Shown here: one piece after another, positions 18,343-29,071 of the stretch
Position numbering within the stretch: position 1 is the first letter of the stretch
Layout: each line of letters opens with the position of its first letter
NCBI GenBank assembly: GCA_039830045.1
Contig: CP140044.1
Span: 372,001 to 436,000 of the forward strand
Length of the DNA: 64,000 bases
Direction of reading: 5' to 3'
DNA from: Buchnera aphidicola (Floraphis choui)
Lineage (GTDB): Bacteria > Pseudomonadota > Gammaproteobacteria > Enterobacterales > Enterobacteriaceae
Program-made: the position numbers and the translations under genes
The notes under the pieces: model-generated
What the model was told of the DNA's origin: nothing
The model's database searches: none
The model's input: the letters and a program-made list of their open reading frames with translations, nothing else

Positions 18343-20148
18343 TCAAGTATTTTTTCTATGATAAAAAGATAAATTTTTGTCTTTCTGATGAGTATTTTTA
18401 ACTGTTTTTCTTCGTTCAATTATACTCTTAGAATTTGGATGTATACTATTATAATTTTTTTTCTGATCTCTTAATCGATAATTATTTCTAAATTTCATAT
18501 TATATAATAATTTTATATTAATAGGCTTATTAAGTATTTTAGTATGTAAAAATAATTTTGAAAGATTTTTTAGTAATCCCGTTGGCAATTCAATAGTAGA
18601 ATAAGTTGAAAACAACCTAATGTTACCAATATGTTTACTGCTAATGTCTCCTTCATTAGCAATAGCTCCAACTATATGACGTACTTCTATACCATCATTT
18701 CGACCTACTTCAATGCGATATAGATCCATAACATTACTTGCTTTATTATCACGATGAAATCGAATATTACTTTTATTATTATCATGTCGATTAGTATCTT
18801 TTGAATTTCTAGTAGAATTTATTAATGCATCAGGTTTGATAACTAAAAGACGTTCTCCTTGTGCCATTTTTAACAATGCAGCAGCTAGCGACTCTATATC
18901 TAATTCAGATGAAGGCTGTAATTTAGGTAATAAATTACGATATTGATCTAAATCTGAACTTTTTAATTGTAATTGTAATTTTTTAGAAAATTTTTCTAAT
19001 CGTCTTCTGCTTAGTAACTCAATCTTTGGCAAAGTCACTTCTATCATAGTTAATTTCATTATTCTTTCAATATTTCTTAATAAACGTCGTTCACGATTTT
19101 CAACAAATAACAATGCCTTACCTTTTCTTCCTGCACGACCTGTACGCCCAATACGATGAACATAAGATTCAACATCCATTGGAATATCATAATTAATAAC
19201 CAAACTGATACGATCAACATCTAGCCCGCGCGCAGCAACATCTGTAGCTATTAATATATCTAATCTTCCATCTTTTAATTTTTCTAATGTTTGTTCTCTG
19301 AGTGTTTGATTCATATCACCATTTAATGCAGCACTATTATAACCATTCCGCTCTAAAGCTTCTGATACTTCTAATGTAGCATTTTTAGTACGTACAAATA
19401 TAATAGTCGCAGAAAAATCTTCTGCTTCTAAAAATCGAATTAGTGCATCAGTTTTTCTACCATAAACTATCCAATAACTTTGCTGAATATCAGGACGTGT
19501 GATAGTATTGGATTTAATTTTTATTTCCTTTGGATTATTCATAAATCTTTTGGAAATTCTTCGAATAGCGTCTGGCATAGTAGCAGAAAATAAGGCTGTT
19601 TGATGTTTAGCTGGAATTTTTGTCATAATAGTTTCTACATCTTCTATAAATCCCATTCTTAACATTTCATCTGCTTCATCTAATACTAAACCATTTAAAT
19701 TAGATAAATTAAGTGTTCCTCTCTTTAAATGATCAAGAAGACGTCCAGGAGTACCAACAATAATTTGTGGCCCTTGACGAAGAGCTTTTAATTGAACATC
19801 ATATCGTTGTCCACCATATAAGGCTAGTACATGAATTCCAATTAATTTTTTTGAAAAATAAGAAAAAGCTTCAGCAACTTGAACTGCTAATTCACGAGTA
19901 GGTGTTAAAACTAAAATCTGAGGAATTTTTAAATTTAATTTTATGTTATTTAATAGAGGCAATGCAAAAGCTGCAGTTTTTCCGCTACCTGTTTGTGCCA
20001 TTCCTAATACATCTCTTCCTTTTAAAAGATGTGGGATACACGCTATTTGAATAGGAGATGGTTCTATATATCCCAGATCATTTAATGAATTTATGATATA
20101 CGAATTTAAACCTAAACCAAAAAATGTTGCTTTATAAGTATGAATCAT
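18343..20148 (-). CDS. deaD: DEAD-box ATP-dependent RNA helicase DeaD/CsdA
   Basis: RNA helicase for ribosome assembly and mRNA decay, cold-induced in E. coli. The 601-residue protein has the Q motif (SPIQIACIPHLL), Walker A AQTGSGKT (51-58), PTRELA, DEAD (157-160), SAT, and the helicase C domain with ARGLD and HRIGRTGRAGRKG. The C-terminal extension contains the RNA-binding domain typical of DbpA/DeaD proteins (YRIEVGRNDGIEVRHIVGAIAN), which separates it from RhlB or SrmB. It is followed by a shorter basic tail than in E. coli (629 aa). nlpI, which lies between pnp and deaD in E. coli, has been lost. Confidence 0.96.
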   Translation of the reverse strand: MIHTYKATFFGLGLNSYIINSLNDLGYIEPSPIQIACIPHLLKGRDVLGMAQTGSGKTAAFALPLLNNIKLNLKIPQILVLTPTRELAVQVAEAFSYFSKKLIGIHVLALYGGQRYDVQLKALRQGPQIIVGTPGRLLDHLKRGTLNLSNLNGLVLDEADEMLRMGFIEDVETIMTKIPAKHQTALFSATMPDAIRRISKRFMNNPKEIKIKSNTITRPDIQQSYWIVYGRKTDALIRFLEAEDFSATIIFVRTKNATLEVSEALERNGYNSAALNGDMNQTLREQTLEKLKDGRLDILIATDVAARGLDVDRISLVINYDIPMDVESYVHRIGRTGRAGRKGKALLFVENRERRLLRNIERIMKLTMIEVTLPKIELLSRRRLEKFSKKLQLQLKSSDLDQYRNLLPKLQPSSELDIESLAAALLKMAQGERLLVIKPDALINSTRNSKDTNRHDNNKSNIRFHRDNKASNVMDLYRIEVGRNDGIEVRHIVGAIANEGDISSKHIGNIRLFSTYSTIELPTGLLKNLSKLFLHTKILNKPINIKLLYNMKFRNNYRLRDQKKNYNSIHPNSKSIIERRKTVKNTHQKDKNLSFYHRKNT

Positions 20149-20660
20149 GTAAATATATATGCCTCTTAAGTTAAAGCGACCAGTTTACATAACTTATAAT
20201 AAAAATATCTTTTTATTTTCATTGAACAATGTTAACCGGCTAAAATAGGTAATTTAAAAAACTCATGCTCTATAAGAGTTTAATAATTAAAATTTCTTTA
20301 TTGTATCGAATACAAATATTGTTAAAATTATATGTTTTATTAAATAAAACTAGTATATATAAAATAAGATATGAATTTCGTTTAATATTTGAGTTTGTTT
20401 TATAATAAAAATGTATTAAAAGTTATAAAAACTATAATAATTCTATGTTTGACAATTTACCTCAAGTAAATATTTTAAATAAGACAATCAATAATATTAA
20501 TAAGTACTAACATTGTGCTTTGTACTACTTGAAACAAACAAAATTAATATTTTGCAATATAATAAAATTATTTAGAACTATATACTTGATATCTTGTTAT
20601 ATAAAATAATTGTTATTATATATATTTTATAACATAAATTATTTGTAATATATACTAGAA
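20149..20660. other. Spacer between pnp and deaD where nlpI lies in E. coli
   Basis: A 512-bp gap on the position of E. coli nlpI. No frame resembling NlpI's TPR repeats is seen. The segment nearest deaD (20160-20280) is less AT-rich than the rest and has a weak 5-bp inverted repeat AACTC/GAGTT at 20260-20264 and 20276-20280; it could be the deaD leader. The remainder looks eroded. Confidence 0.5.
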
Positions 20661-22754
20661 TTAATATAAAACTTTTTTATTTTCTTTAATACTTAATCGT
20701 AGTCGACCTTGTCGATCTATTTCTAAAACTTTTACAAATACTTTTTGATCTAAACTAAGATGATTTTCTACTTTATCTATACGCTTATTAGAAATCTGAG
20801 AAATATGAACTAGTCCTTCTTTTCCTATTCCAATAGAAACAAACGCACCAAAATCAACAATTCGTGTTACTTTACCACTATAAATTTTTCCAACCTTAAT
20901 TTCAGCAGTAATTTCTTGAATTCTACGAATAGCATTTTTAGCTTTTTCTTGTATCATAGCAGAAATTTTAACAGTTCCATTATCTTCAATTTCAATAGTA
21001 GTTCCGGTTTCTTCAGTTAACATACGAATTACTGAACCACCTTTTCCGATTACATCTTTTATTTTTTCAGGATTAATTTGAATAGTATGTATTCTAGGAG
21101 CGAATTCAGAAATATCTTTTCTTGGAAATTGCAAAGATTTTTTCATAGTATTTAGAATATAAAGTCTAGCTTTCTTTGCTTGATATAATGCTAATCTTAT
21201 TATATCATTAGTGATACCCTCAATTTTTATATCCATTTGAAGAGCAGTAACTCCATTTTTACTACCAGCTACTTTAAAGTCCATATCTCCTAAGTGATCT
21301 TCATCTCCTAAAATATCAGACAATATTATAAATTCATTTTTTTCTTTTACTAATCCCATAGCTATACCTGCTATAGAAGAAGATATTGGAACTCCGGCAT
21401 CCATAAGAGCCAAAGAAGCACCGCAAACTGAAGCCATAGAGGAGGATCCATTTGATTCAGTAATTTCAGAAACTATACGTATTGTGTAAGGAAATGCTTC
21501 CAATTTTGGCATAACTGCTAGTATACTACGTTTTGCTAGTTTTCCATGTCCTATTTCACGACGCTTAGGAGAACCTATAATGCCTATTTCCCCTACAGAG
21601 TAAGGAGGAAAATTATAATGAAACAAAAAGTTTTCTATTCTATCTCCTAATAACTCATCTATGTTTTGAGCATCTCGAGACGTACCTAATGTGACCGATA
21701 CTAAAGATTGAGTTTCACCTCGTGTAAATAACGCAGATCCATGTGCTCTAGGTAATATTCCTATACGAACATCCAAAGCACGAATCGTATCTTTTTTTCT
21801 ACCATCTATTCGAATCTTATCATTTATAATTCGAGTACGAACTGTATCTTTTTCAATATCATAAAATATAGATTCTATTTCTGATTCATCTACAACGAAA
21901 TCTTCGTTCATTAAAGTTAATGCTACATTTGATTTAATATTATCTAACGTTTCCAACCTTTCTTTCTTATTAAAAATATTATATGCACTATTTATATCAT
22001 TTTTAGAAAGTTCAACTATTCGCAATTTTAAACGTTCATTTATAGGACATAAATAATTCTCCCAAATAGGTTTATTAACTTCGTGCATTAAACTATTAAT
22101 ATTTTGAATAACTACTTGTTGTTGACGATGCCCAAAAATTATCGCTTGCATTATTTCATCTTCAGACAAGATGTTAGCTTCTGCCTCAACCATTAAAACA
22201 GATTTTTTTGTTCCGGATATTACTAAATCCAAAGTACTAGATTTAATTTGATCAACACTTGGATTTAATACATATTCATTATTAATGTAACCAACTCTAG
22301 CAGCACCAATAGGACCAAAAAAAGGCAATCCAGATATACTCAATGCTGCAGATGCACCAATTATTGCAACTATATCAGGATTTACCTGGGGATTTAATGA
22401 AACAACTGTTGCAATAATTTGTACTTCATTAAAAAATCTTTTAGGAAACAAAGGACGGAGAGGACGATCAATTAAACGAGAAATAAGTATTTCATTTTCA
22501 CTAGGTCTACCTTCACGACGAAAAAAACCACCAGGTATGCGGCCTGCAGAATATGTTCTTTCTTGATAATTTACTGTTAATGGAAAAAATTTTTGACCTA
22601 GCAATAGTTTTTTTTGACCAACAACAGTTACAAATACTACAGTATCATCCATACTAACCATTATAGCTGCAGTAGCTTGTCTAGCCATTATGCCTGTTTC
22701 TAACGTAACAGTGTGTTGACCATATTGAAATTTACGTATAATAGGATTAAACAA
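20661..22754 (-). CDS. pnp: Polyribonucleotide nucleotidyltransferase (PNPase)
   Basis: Phosphorolytic 3'-5' exoribonuclease. The 697-residue protein has two RNase PH-like domains separated by a helical domain, then KH (KIKDVIGKGGSVIRMLTEETG) and S1 (GKIYSGKVTRIVDFGAFVSI). The active second core has GERTYSAG-like residues in the first half and the conserved SDILGDEDHLGDMDFKVAG acidic cluster. The tail after S1 is about 14 residues shorter than in E. coli (711 aa), removing part of the RNase E-binding end. It lies downstream of rpsO as in E. coli, with a recognisable promoter of its own. Confidence 0.97.
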   Translation of the reverse strand: MFNPIIRKFQYGQHTVTLETGIMARQATAAIMVSMDDTVVFVTVVGQKKLLLGQKFFPLTVNYQERTYSAGRIPGGFFRREGRPSENEILISRLIDRPLRPLFPKRFFNEVQIIATVVSLNPQVNPDIVAIIGASAALSISGLPFFGPIGAARVGYINNEYVLNPSVDQIKSSTLDLVISGTKKSVLMVEAEANILSEDEIMQAIIFGHRQQQVVIQNINSLMHEVNKPIWENYLCPINERLKLRIVELSKNDINSAYNIFNKKERLETLDNIKSNVALTLMNEDFVVDESEIESIFYDIEKDTVRTRIINDKIRIDGRKKDTIRALDVRIGILPRAHGSALFTRGETQSLVSVTLGTSRDAQNIDELLGDRIENFLFHYNFPPYSVGEIGIIGSPKRREIGHGKLAKRSILAVMPKLEAFPYTIRIVSEITESNGSSSMASVCGASLALMDAGVPISSSIAGIAMGLVKEKNEFIILSDILGDEDHLGDMDFKVAGSKNGVTALQMDIKIEGITNDIIRLALYQAKKARLYILNTMKKSLQFPRKDISEFAPRIHTIQINPEKIKDVIGKGGSVIRMLTEETGTTIEIEDNGTVKISAMIQEKAKNAIRRIQEITAEIKVGKIYSGKVTRIVDFGAFVSIGIGKEGLVHISQISNKRIDKVENHLSLDQKVFVKVLEIDRQGRLRLSIKENKKVLY

Positions 22755-22847
22755 AATAATGTCCTTAGTATATTACAATTTACATACATATCTATCAAAT
22801 ATGAATTTAAAAATTTATGACATTTATTTAAAATAAAAGAAATCAAA

Positions 22848-22876
22848 GTTAAACGAATAGATAAAACTTTTGTCAA
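22848..22876 (-). promoter_or_regulatory. Sigma70-like promoter for pnp
   Basis: Reading the minus strand, TTGACA (complement of 22871-22876) is followed by exactly 17 bp and TTTAAC (complement of 22848-22853), a four-of-six -10 box. Transcription would start near 22841, about 90 bp before the pnp start codon. A perfect -35 is rare in this AT-rich DNA, but TTGACA can occur by chance. Confidence 0.42.
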
Positions 22877-23006
22877 AAATGAAATTATTTGAAAAACATT
22901 GTCATTAAGTGAATACCTGATTTTTAAATTTTCAAGAAATATTTTTTAAATATAATATTTTATTGATCCTATAAAAAATCAGAAATAATATATTTTGATC
23001 TATAAG

Positions 23007-23276
23007 TTAACGACGTAATTTTAATCGATCAATTATATTCGTATAACGTAATATGTTTTTTCTTTTTAAATAATTTAATAATTTTCTACGATGTGATACC
23101 ATATTTAGTAATCCACGCCTACTACCGTGATCTTTTTTATGAATAGAAAAATGTTTTTGTAAACAATTTATTCTATCTGTCAATAAAGAAATTTGAACTT
23201 CAGAACATCCACTATCTTTCTCATTAGCACCAAATGTTAAAATCAAATTGCTTTTTTTAATGATGTTTAAGGACAT
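23007..23276 (-). CDS. rpsO: Ribosomal protein S15
   Basis: Primary 16S rRNA-binding protein of the 30S platform. 89 residues, the E. coli length including the start Met. Conserved HFSIHKKDHGSRRGLLNMVSHRRKLLNYLKR contacts the three-way junction. It lies between truB and pnp as in E. coli. Confidence 0.98.
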   Translation of the reverse strand: MSLNIIKKSNLILTFGANEKDSGCSEVQISLLTDRINCLQKHFSIHKKDHGSRRGLLNMVSHRRKLLNYLKRKNILRYTNIIDRLKLRR

Positions 23277-23387
23277 TGTATTTAGAACTCCACGTCATTA
23301 CTTATAATAGTAAAATAAAGGTTAATAAAAGTTTTAAAATATTTTATTTATAGTACTATTATATAATTTTTATAGCAAATGACCTAT

Positions 23388-24317
23388 TTAAAATTTACGT
23401 TTTAAAACTAAACGATAAGGCAACAATTCTTGATTTTTATTTACTCTTCCTATTCCAATAAAACTTTGACTTTTTCCTGCTGTTATTCGAAAAAACGAAC
23501 TTTTTAAAGTACAAAAAACTTTTATTTTTTTTCCATTTTGAATTTTATTTGCATCATTACTAGATAAATTTATTTCTGGAAAATCTAATACAGGAGTATC
23601 TAATGGGATTAAAATTTTATATAATTGTTTTAAAAATAATTTTGAACTATATTGACTTAACGATTGAAGTTGATCTATAGTAATCATTTTAGAAATAGGA
23701 TACTTATCCACTTGCAATCTACGTAATTTAATTACGTGCGCTCCACATCCTAAATTTTCTCCTATATCCTCTATTAAAGTTCTTATATAAGTTCCTTTAG
23801 AACACGTAACTTCTAATTCTAAAAATACATTATAACAATTAATGTATTTTAACCTATAAATAGTAATTTTTCGACTTTTTCTCGGTATAAAAATTCCTTT
23901 TCTAGCATATTTATATAATGATTTGCCTTTATATTTAATTGCAGAATACATTGGAGGAATTTGTTGTATGTCACCTTTAAAAGAATTTAAAGTTTCAATT
24001 AAATGCGTAAACAAAAAATTTACTATTCTAGTCTTTATCACTTTACCTTCAGAATCAGACGTATTTGTAGTCTGCCCAAGCTTAGCTATTACTCGATAAC
24101 GTTTATTAGTATTAAACAAAAATTGAGAATATTTTGTTGCTTCTCCGCAACATATAAGTAGCATACCCGTAGCAATAGGATCTAAAGATCCTGAATGCCC
24201 AGCTTTCTTTATATTTAAAATATACTTCACTTTTTGTAAAATATTATTAGAAGAAAACCCGCTTGGTTTATCTATTAATAATATTCCATCAACTGTTCTA
24301 AATTTATTAAGAAACAT
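23388..24317 (-). CDS. truB: tRNA pseudouridine(55) synthase
   Basis: Makes pseudouridine 55 in the T loop of tRNAs. The 309-residue protein has the family signature GHSGSLDPIATGMLLICCGEATK with catalytic Asp46, and the SAIKYKGKSLYKYARKG and EVTCSKGTYIRTL blocks. The C-terminal PUA-like domain is conserved to LVLKR. It begins 21 bp after rbfA, in the nusA-infB-rbfA-truB operon order. Confidence 0.97.
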   Translation of the reverse strand: MFLNKFRTVDGILLIDKPSGFSSNNILQKVKYILNIKKAGHSGSLDPIATGMLLICCGEATKYSQFLFNTNKRYRVIAKLGQTTNTSDSEGKVIKTRIVNFLFTHLIETLNSFKGDIQQIPPMYSAIKYKGKSLYKYARKGIFIPRKSRKITIYRLKYINCYNVFLELEVTCSKGTYIRTLIEDIGENLGCGAHVIKLRRLQVDKYPISKMITIDQLQSLSQYSSKLFLKQLYKILIPLDTPVLDFPEINLSSNDANKIQNGKKIKVFCTLKSSFFRITAGKSQSFIGIGRVNKNQELLPYRLVLKRKF

Positions 24318-24338
24318 TTAACTATCCTTGTTTTTAAA

Positions 24339-24698
24339 CTATTTTTTTTTTAAAGATCTATCAATTAAACTACTTATTTTCATACCTTTAATAAATGAAT
24401 CATCATAAATAAAATGTAAAGTAGGAATAATTCGTAAACAAATTTTTTTTGCCAATAAATATCTTATATAACGTGAAGATTTTTGTAATATTAATATTAC
24501 ATCTTTAGGAAATAATGTTTTAGTTTTATCGAATGAACTAATATATATTTTAGAGTAACTAAAATCACGAGAAGTTTCTACCTCTAATACTGTTATCAAT
24601 ACTTTTAAACGAGGATCTTTTAAAGAATGACAAATAATCCATGATATTGCTTTTTGCAGCTCCTTTGATACACGAAAAAAACGGTTAGATTGCAACAT
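24339..24698 (-). CDS. rbfA: 30S ribosome-binding factor A
   Basis: KH-like fold protein needed for late 16S rRNA maturation. The 119-residue product begins RFFRVSKELQKAISWIICHSLKDPRL like E. coli RbfA and is a little shorter (E. coli 133). The frame ends in a run of ten A residues on the coding strand (24342-24351) that encodes the final lysines, so slippage there would change only the last residues and stop. It lies between infB and truB. Confidence 0.96.
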   Translation of the reverse strand: MLQSNRFFRVSKELQKAISWIICHSLKDPRLKVLITVLEVETSRDFSYSKIYISSFDKTKTLFPKDVILILQKSSRYIRYLLAKKICLRIIPTLHFIYDDSFIKGMKISSLIDRSLKKK

Positions 24699-24756
24699 TT
24701 AATGAATTCTCCAATTACTTACATAATAAAACACAATAAAAAAATATTTATTGTAT

Positions 24757-27369
24757 TTATTTCACTCGTGATGTACAAAATGCTTCAATTAAATCGTTAA
24801 TACGAATATCATTATAATTTTTTATTCCAATACCACATTCTACTCCATTTCTTACTTCATTTATATCTTCTTTGAATCTTCTCAAAGATTCTAATTCTCC
24901 TTCATAAATAACTTTATTTTTTCTTAATATTCGGATAAAATCATTGCGTTTTACTATACCTTCAATCACCATACATCCAGCTATGCTTCCAAACTTTGGA
25001 GATTTAAAAACGTTCCTTACTTCTGCTAATCCCATGATTTTTCGTTTATATTTTGGTAATGTCATACCATGTATAGAGTTTTTTACTTCATCAATAATAT
25101 GATATATTACCGAATAACAACGTAAATCTATATTTTCTAATTCAATAATTCGTTTTGCAGAAAAATCTACTTTAACGTTAAAACCTATAATAATAGCCTT
25201 TGAAGCTATAGCAAGAGATGCATCAGTTTCTGTAATATTTCCTACTCCTTTTCCTATAATTTTTATTTTTACATTATTATTAGATAATTTTTTTAAAGAA
25301 TCAGAAATTGCCTCCAATGAACCCTGAACATCTGATTTTAAAATAATGTTAAGTTCTAAAATATTATCTTTTTTTATTTTTTCGAAAATGTTAGATAATT
25401 CAAATATTTTCTTTTTAGCTAATTTTTTTTCTCTAAACTTTTTTTGACGATATAAAGCAACTTCACGCGCTTCTTTTTCACTATTTACAACAATAATTTT
25501 ATCTCCAGCTATAGGAACTCCTGACAAACCTAATATTTTAGCTGGAATAGAAGGACTAATAGATTGAACTTCTTGTCCTAAAGAATTTTCTATAGCACGA
25601 ACTTTTCCGTATTCTAATCCACATAATACTATATCTCCTTTTTTTAAAATTCCTTCTTTTATTAAAACTGAAGCAACTGGGCCTTTTCCTTTATCCAAAA
25701 ACGATTCAATAACCAAGCCTGTAGCCATGCCATTATAGATTACCTTTAATTCTAAAATTTCAGCTTGTAGTAAAATAGATCTTAATAAGTTATTAACTCC
25801 TTCTCCTGATTTAGCTGAAACGTTTATAAAAATATTATCACCCCCCCATTCTTCTGGAACAATATTGTATTTCATTAATTCATTTTTAATTTTATCCGGT
25901 TCTGAATTTAACTTATCTATTTTATTAATTGCTACTAATATAGGTACTGATGCTGCTTGAGCGTGTTGTATAGCTTCAATTGTCTGAGGTTTTACTCCAT
26001 CATCAGCAGCAATAACTAAAACAACCATATCTGTAATTTTAGTTCCACGAGCTCTCATTGCAGTAAAAGCAGCATGACCAGGAGTGTCTAGAAATGTAAT
26101 AATTTTATTATTTACTTCAATATAGTATGCACCTATGTGTTGAGTGATACCACCAGATTCCTGAGAAACAGTTTTAGTTAACCTAATATAATCTAACAAC
26201 GATGTTTTTCCATGGTCTACATGACCCATGATAGTTACTATAGGAGGACGAGATTGCACAGATTTATCATGAGTATGTCGATTTTTCATGACCTTTGTTT
26301 CTAATGCATTATCATAATATATAGTAACTTTGTGCCCTATTTCTTCTGCTACTAATTGTGCTATATCTTTACTAAGATTTTGATTAATAGTAACAATATA
26401 ACCTAATTTCATCATAATTTTAATTAAATCAGAACTTTTTATTGCCATTTTATTAGCTAATTCAGATACCGTAATTGTATCTCGAATAATTATATCTCGA
26501 TTTACTACGTATGATGGTCTTTTAAATACTTGTTGTAGAGCACTATTACTATAATTATTATTATTTTTTTCTAAATGAGTAGACTTTTTTAAATCTCTAT
26601 AGTTACTATTTTTTTCAAAATAATTTTTATTTTTTTTATGACGTAAATTTGTTTTAATTTTATTACTATTTAATCGATAATTAACTTCTATTCCACTATT
26701 GCTATTACGACGATGATTAGTACGAATAACATTAGAAATGTTATTATTATGACGTATTATCGACGATTGATTTCTATTTATTGTTCTATCTTTAGTTGTT
26801 TTTTTACTATTAAAAGAAGAATATTGTTCTGTATGACGCTTTAACTCTTCTGATTTAAAAATATTATTTTTATTTTGAATATTATTAGATAAATTGTGTG
26901 ATTTTTTCTTAACTTTATTAGATGTTATATTTCGTTTTAAATTACTAAAAACACAACGATTTTTAATAATATTTTTGTTAGGATAAATTGCGCTGTCATT
27001 TTGTTTTCCTATAATAGATAAATTACTTTTACTATCTTTAGAAATTAAAGTGATATCTTTTAATATATTACTTTGAATTTCTTTACTTGGTTTAGTATAT
27101 GTTTTCTTTTTTCTAATCTCAACTTGTATACATTTATTTTTTCCTCCCATATGAGATATATTCAAAATACTACGAGTTTTTCTTTTTAAAGTTAATGTAT
27201 TTTTTAAAATAGAACTAGTATTCTTTAAATACTTATCTAAGATTTCTTTTTCATGAGAAGTGATATAATCATATTTGTCTTTTAGAATACCTGCGCTAAT
27301 ACATTTTTGTATTAACTTTTCTACTGAAATCTTCATTTCATTAGCTAGATTTTTTATATTTATTTCCAT
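24757..27369 (-). CDS. infB: Translation initiation factor IF-2
   Basis: GTPase delivering initiator tRNA to the 30S subunit. The 870-residue protein has an N-terminal IF2-N subdomain (MEINIKNLANEMKISVEKL), a long low-complexity Lys/Asn/Ser-rich linker, a second IF2-N-like motif (VSELANKMAIKSSDLIKIMM), the GTPase core with G1 GHVDHGKT near residue 380, DTPGHAAF and NKID, and the C-terminal fMet-tRNA-binding domain. The linker has drifted greatly compared with E. coli while the GTPase is well kept. The gene follows nusA by 19 bp. Confidence 0.97.
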   Translation of the reverse strand: MEINIKNLANEMKISVEKLIQKCISAGILKDKYDYITSHEKEILDKYLKNTSSILKNTLTLKRKTRSILNISHMGGKNKCIQVEIRKKKTYTKPSKEIQSNILKDITLISKDSKSNLSIIGKQNDSAIYPNKNIIKNRCVFSNLKRNITSNKVKKKSHNLSNNIQNKNNIFKSEELKRHTEQYSSFNSKKTTKDRTINRNQSSIIRHNNNISNVIRTNHRRNSNSGIEVNYRLNSNKIKTNLRHKKNKNYFEKNSNYRDLKKSTHLEKNNNNYSNSALQQVFKRPSYVVNRDIIIRDTITVSELANKMAIKSSDLIKIMMKLGYIVTINQNLSKDIAQLVAEEIGHKVTIYYDNALETKVMKNRHTHDKSVQSRPPIVTIMGHVDHGKTSLLDYIRLTKTVSQESGGITQHIGAYYIEVNNKIITFLDTPGHAAFTAMRARGTKITDMVVLVIAADDGVKPQTIEAIQHAQAASVPILVAINKIDKLNSEPDKIKNELMKYNIVPEEWGGDNIFINVSAKSGEGVNNLLRSILLQAEILELKVIYNGMATGLVIESFLDKGKGPVASVLIKEGILKKGDIVLCGLEYGKVRAIENSLGQEVQSISPSIPAKILGLSGVPIAGDKIIVVNSEKEAREVALYRQKKFREKKLAKKKIFELSNIFEKIKKDNILELNIILKSDVQGSLEAISDSLKKLSNNNVKIKIIGKGVGNITETDASLAIASKAIIIGFNVKVDFSAKRIIELENIDLRCYSVIYHIIDEVKNSIHGMTLPKYKRKIMGLAEVRNVFKSPKFGSIAGCMVIEGIVKRNDFIRILRKNKVIYEGELESLRRFKEDINEVRNGVECGIGIKNYNDIRINDLIEAFCTSRVK

Positions 27370-27388
27370 AATTAAATTCTCTCCTATT

Positions 27389-28876
27389 TTAATTCTTTTT
27401 ATTAAACCAACATATATTACGTGCTTCCATAATTAAAGAACCAGCTGTATTAATATTAAGTTCTTCAATGTCAACTAAATCATCTATTCCTTGATCAGCT
27501 AATTCTTCTAAGTCATAAATATTTTTTTTTGCTAATTTAGAAGCTATTATCTGATTCATTCCTTTTAAATTTAATAATTCTTGTTTAGGTTGTTTTTCTC
27601 TCAATTTCTCCTGATGTTTTTTTTCTATTATTGTCAAAGCTTTTTTTGCTTCTGATCGAATTAATAAAGCTAATTCTTTGTCAATATTATTAACATTAAG
27701 CAATTCTTCAAACGGGATATAAGCTAATTCTTCTATCGAAGAAAAACCTTCTTCAATTAAAATTCTTAAAAATTTCTCATTTACTTGTAGATACTCTTTA
27801 AAAATATTTAAAATTTTATCAGCTTCTTTTTGATGTTTTATTTTTAAATCATCAACTGTCATAACATTAATTTCCCAACCACTAAGTTGGGAAGCTAAAC
27901 GAACATTTTGACCATTTCTTCCAATAGCTTGAGCTAAATTTCTAGAATCTACAGCAATATCCATTGTACGATTTTCCTCATCTACTACAATAGAAGAAAC
28001 ATCTGCAGGAGCCATAGAATTAATAACAAATTGAGCTGCATTATCATCCCATAATACAATATCAATTCGTTCACCACATAGTTCACTAGATACTGCTTGT
28101 ACACGAGCTCCTCTCATTCCCACACAAGCACCAACTGGATCAGTTCGTTTATCATTGCTCTTGACCGCAATTTTAGCTCTAGATCCTGGATCACGAGCTG
28201 CTGCTTTTATTTCAATAATCGATTCTCCTATTTCAGGAACTTCTATTTTGAACAATTCAATTAACATTTCAGGTTTTGATCTACTAACAAATAGTTGAAT
28301 GCCTCTAACTTCAGGATAAATAGCATAAAGAACGCCTCTTATACGATCACCTAATCTAAAATTTTCTCTCGGTAACATATCTTCTTTTAAAATTAATGCT
28401 TCAGCATTATTTCCTAAATCTAAAGTGATACTATCTCTATTGATCTTTTTTACTATTCCTGTCACGATTTTACCAGAATGACTTTGAAATTGATCTACAA
28501 TCATTGCTCTTTCAGCTTCTCTTACTTTTTGAATAATTACTTGCTTTGCTGTCTGAGTGGTTATTCTATCGAATATAACTGATGTTATTTTATCTTCTAT
28601 ATAATCATTAATTTTTATTGAATTGTTTTCAAATTGAGCAGCTTCAAATGTAATTTCTTTCGTTGGATGAAATACTTCATGAACTACTAACCAACGACGA
28701 AATGTTTCAAAACTTCCATTTTTTCGATCAATCTTTACTCGTACATCAATTTCTTGATCATATTTTTTTTTAGTTGCTATTGCTAATGCACTCTCTAACG
28801 CCTCAAAAATTTTTTCACGAGGAAGAGATTTTTCATTAGAAACAGCTTCCACAACAGCTAAGATTTCTTTATTCAT
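27389..28876 (-). CDS. nusA: Transcription termination/antitermination factor NusA
   Basis: RNA polymerase-binding elongation factor that modulates pausing and termination. The product is 495 residues, exactly the E. coli length. It shows the N-terminal polymerase-binding domain, S1 (GKIVTGIVKKINRDSITLDLG), two KH domains (VGACVGMRGARVQAVSSEL and AQAIGRNGQNVRLASQLSGW) and the two acidic repeat domains at the C-terminus (LNLKGMNQIIASKLAKKNIY). A run of nine A residues on the coding strand (27522-27530) lies near the 3' end without breaking the frame. E. coli rimP, which precedes nusA, is absent. Confidence 0.97.
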   Translation of the reverse strand: MNKEILAVVEAVSNEKSLPREKIFEALESALAIATKKKYDQEIDVRVKIDRKNGSFETFRRWLVVHEVFHPTKEITFEAAQFENNSIKINDYIEDKITSVIFDRITTQTAKQVIIQKVREAERAMIVDQFQSHSGKIVTGIVKKINRDSITLDLGNNAEALILKEDMLPRENFRLGDRIRGVLYAIYPEVRGIQLFVSRSKPEMLIELFKIEVPEIGESIIEIKAAARDPGSRAKIAVKSNDKRTDPVGACVGMRGARVQAVSSELCGERIDIVLWDDNAAQFVINSMAPADVSSIVVDEENRTMDIAVDSRNLAQAIGRNGQNVRLASQLSGWEINVMTVDDLKIKHQKEADKILNIFKEYLQVNEKFLRILIEEGFSSIEELAYIPFEELLNVNNIDKELALLIRSEAKKALTIIEKKHQEKLREKQPKQELLNLKGMNQIIASKLAKKNIYDLEELADQGIDDLVDIEELNINTAGSLIMEARNICWFNKKN

Positions 28877-29071
28877 CTTAGTTTACCTCAGTTTATACAA
28901 TAATATTGTGGAATAAAAATTATTTTATTATAAAAATCTACAAAATAATAATAATGTACTTTATTTAAAATTTTTAAAAATAATATTACGAAGGTTAACA
29001 ATATATATTAAATTTTAAATAAAATTAATTTATAAACATTTTATCTTAATTTTTTACAGAAAATATTAATC

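Noticed and set aside
20149..20660. Possible nlpI pseudogene between pnp and deaD
   Set aside because: Position fits, but no frame or fragment resembling NlpI could be read; recorded as empty spacer.
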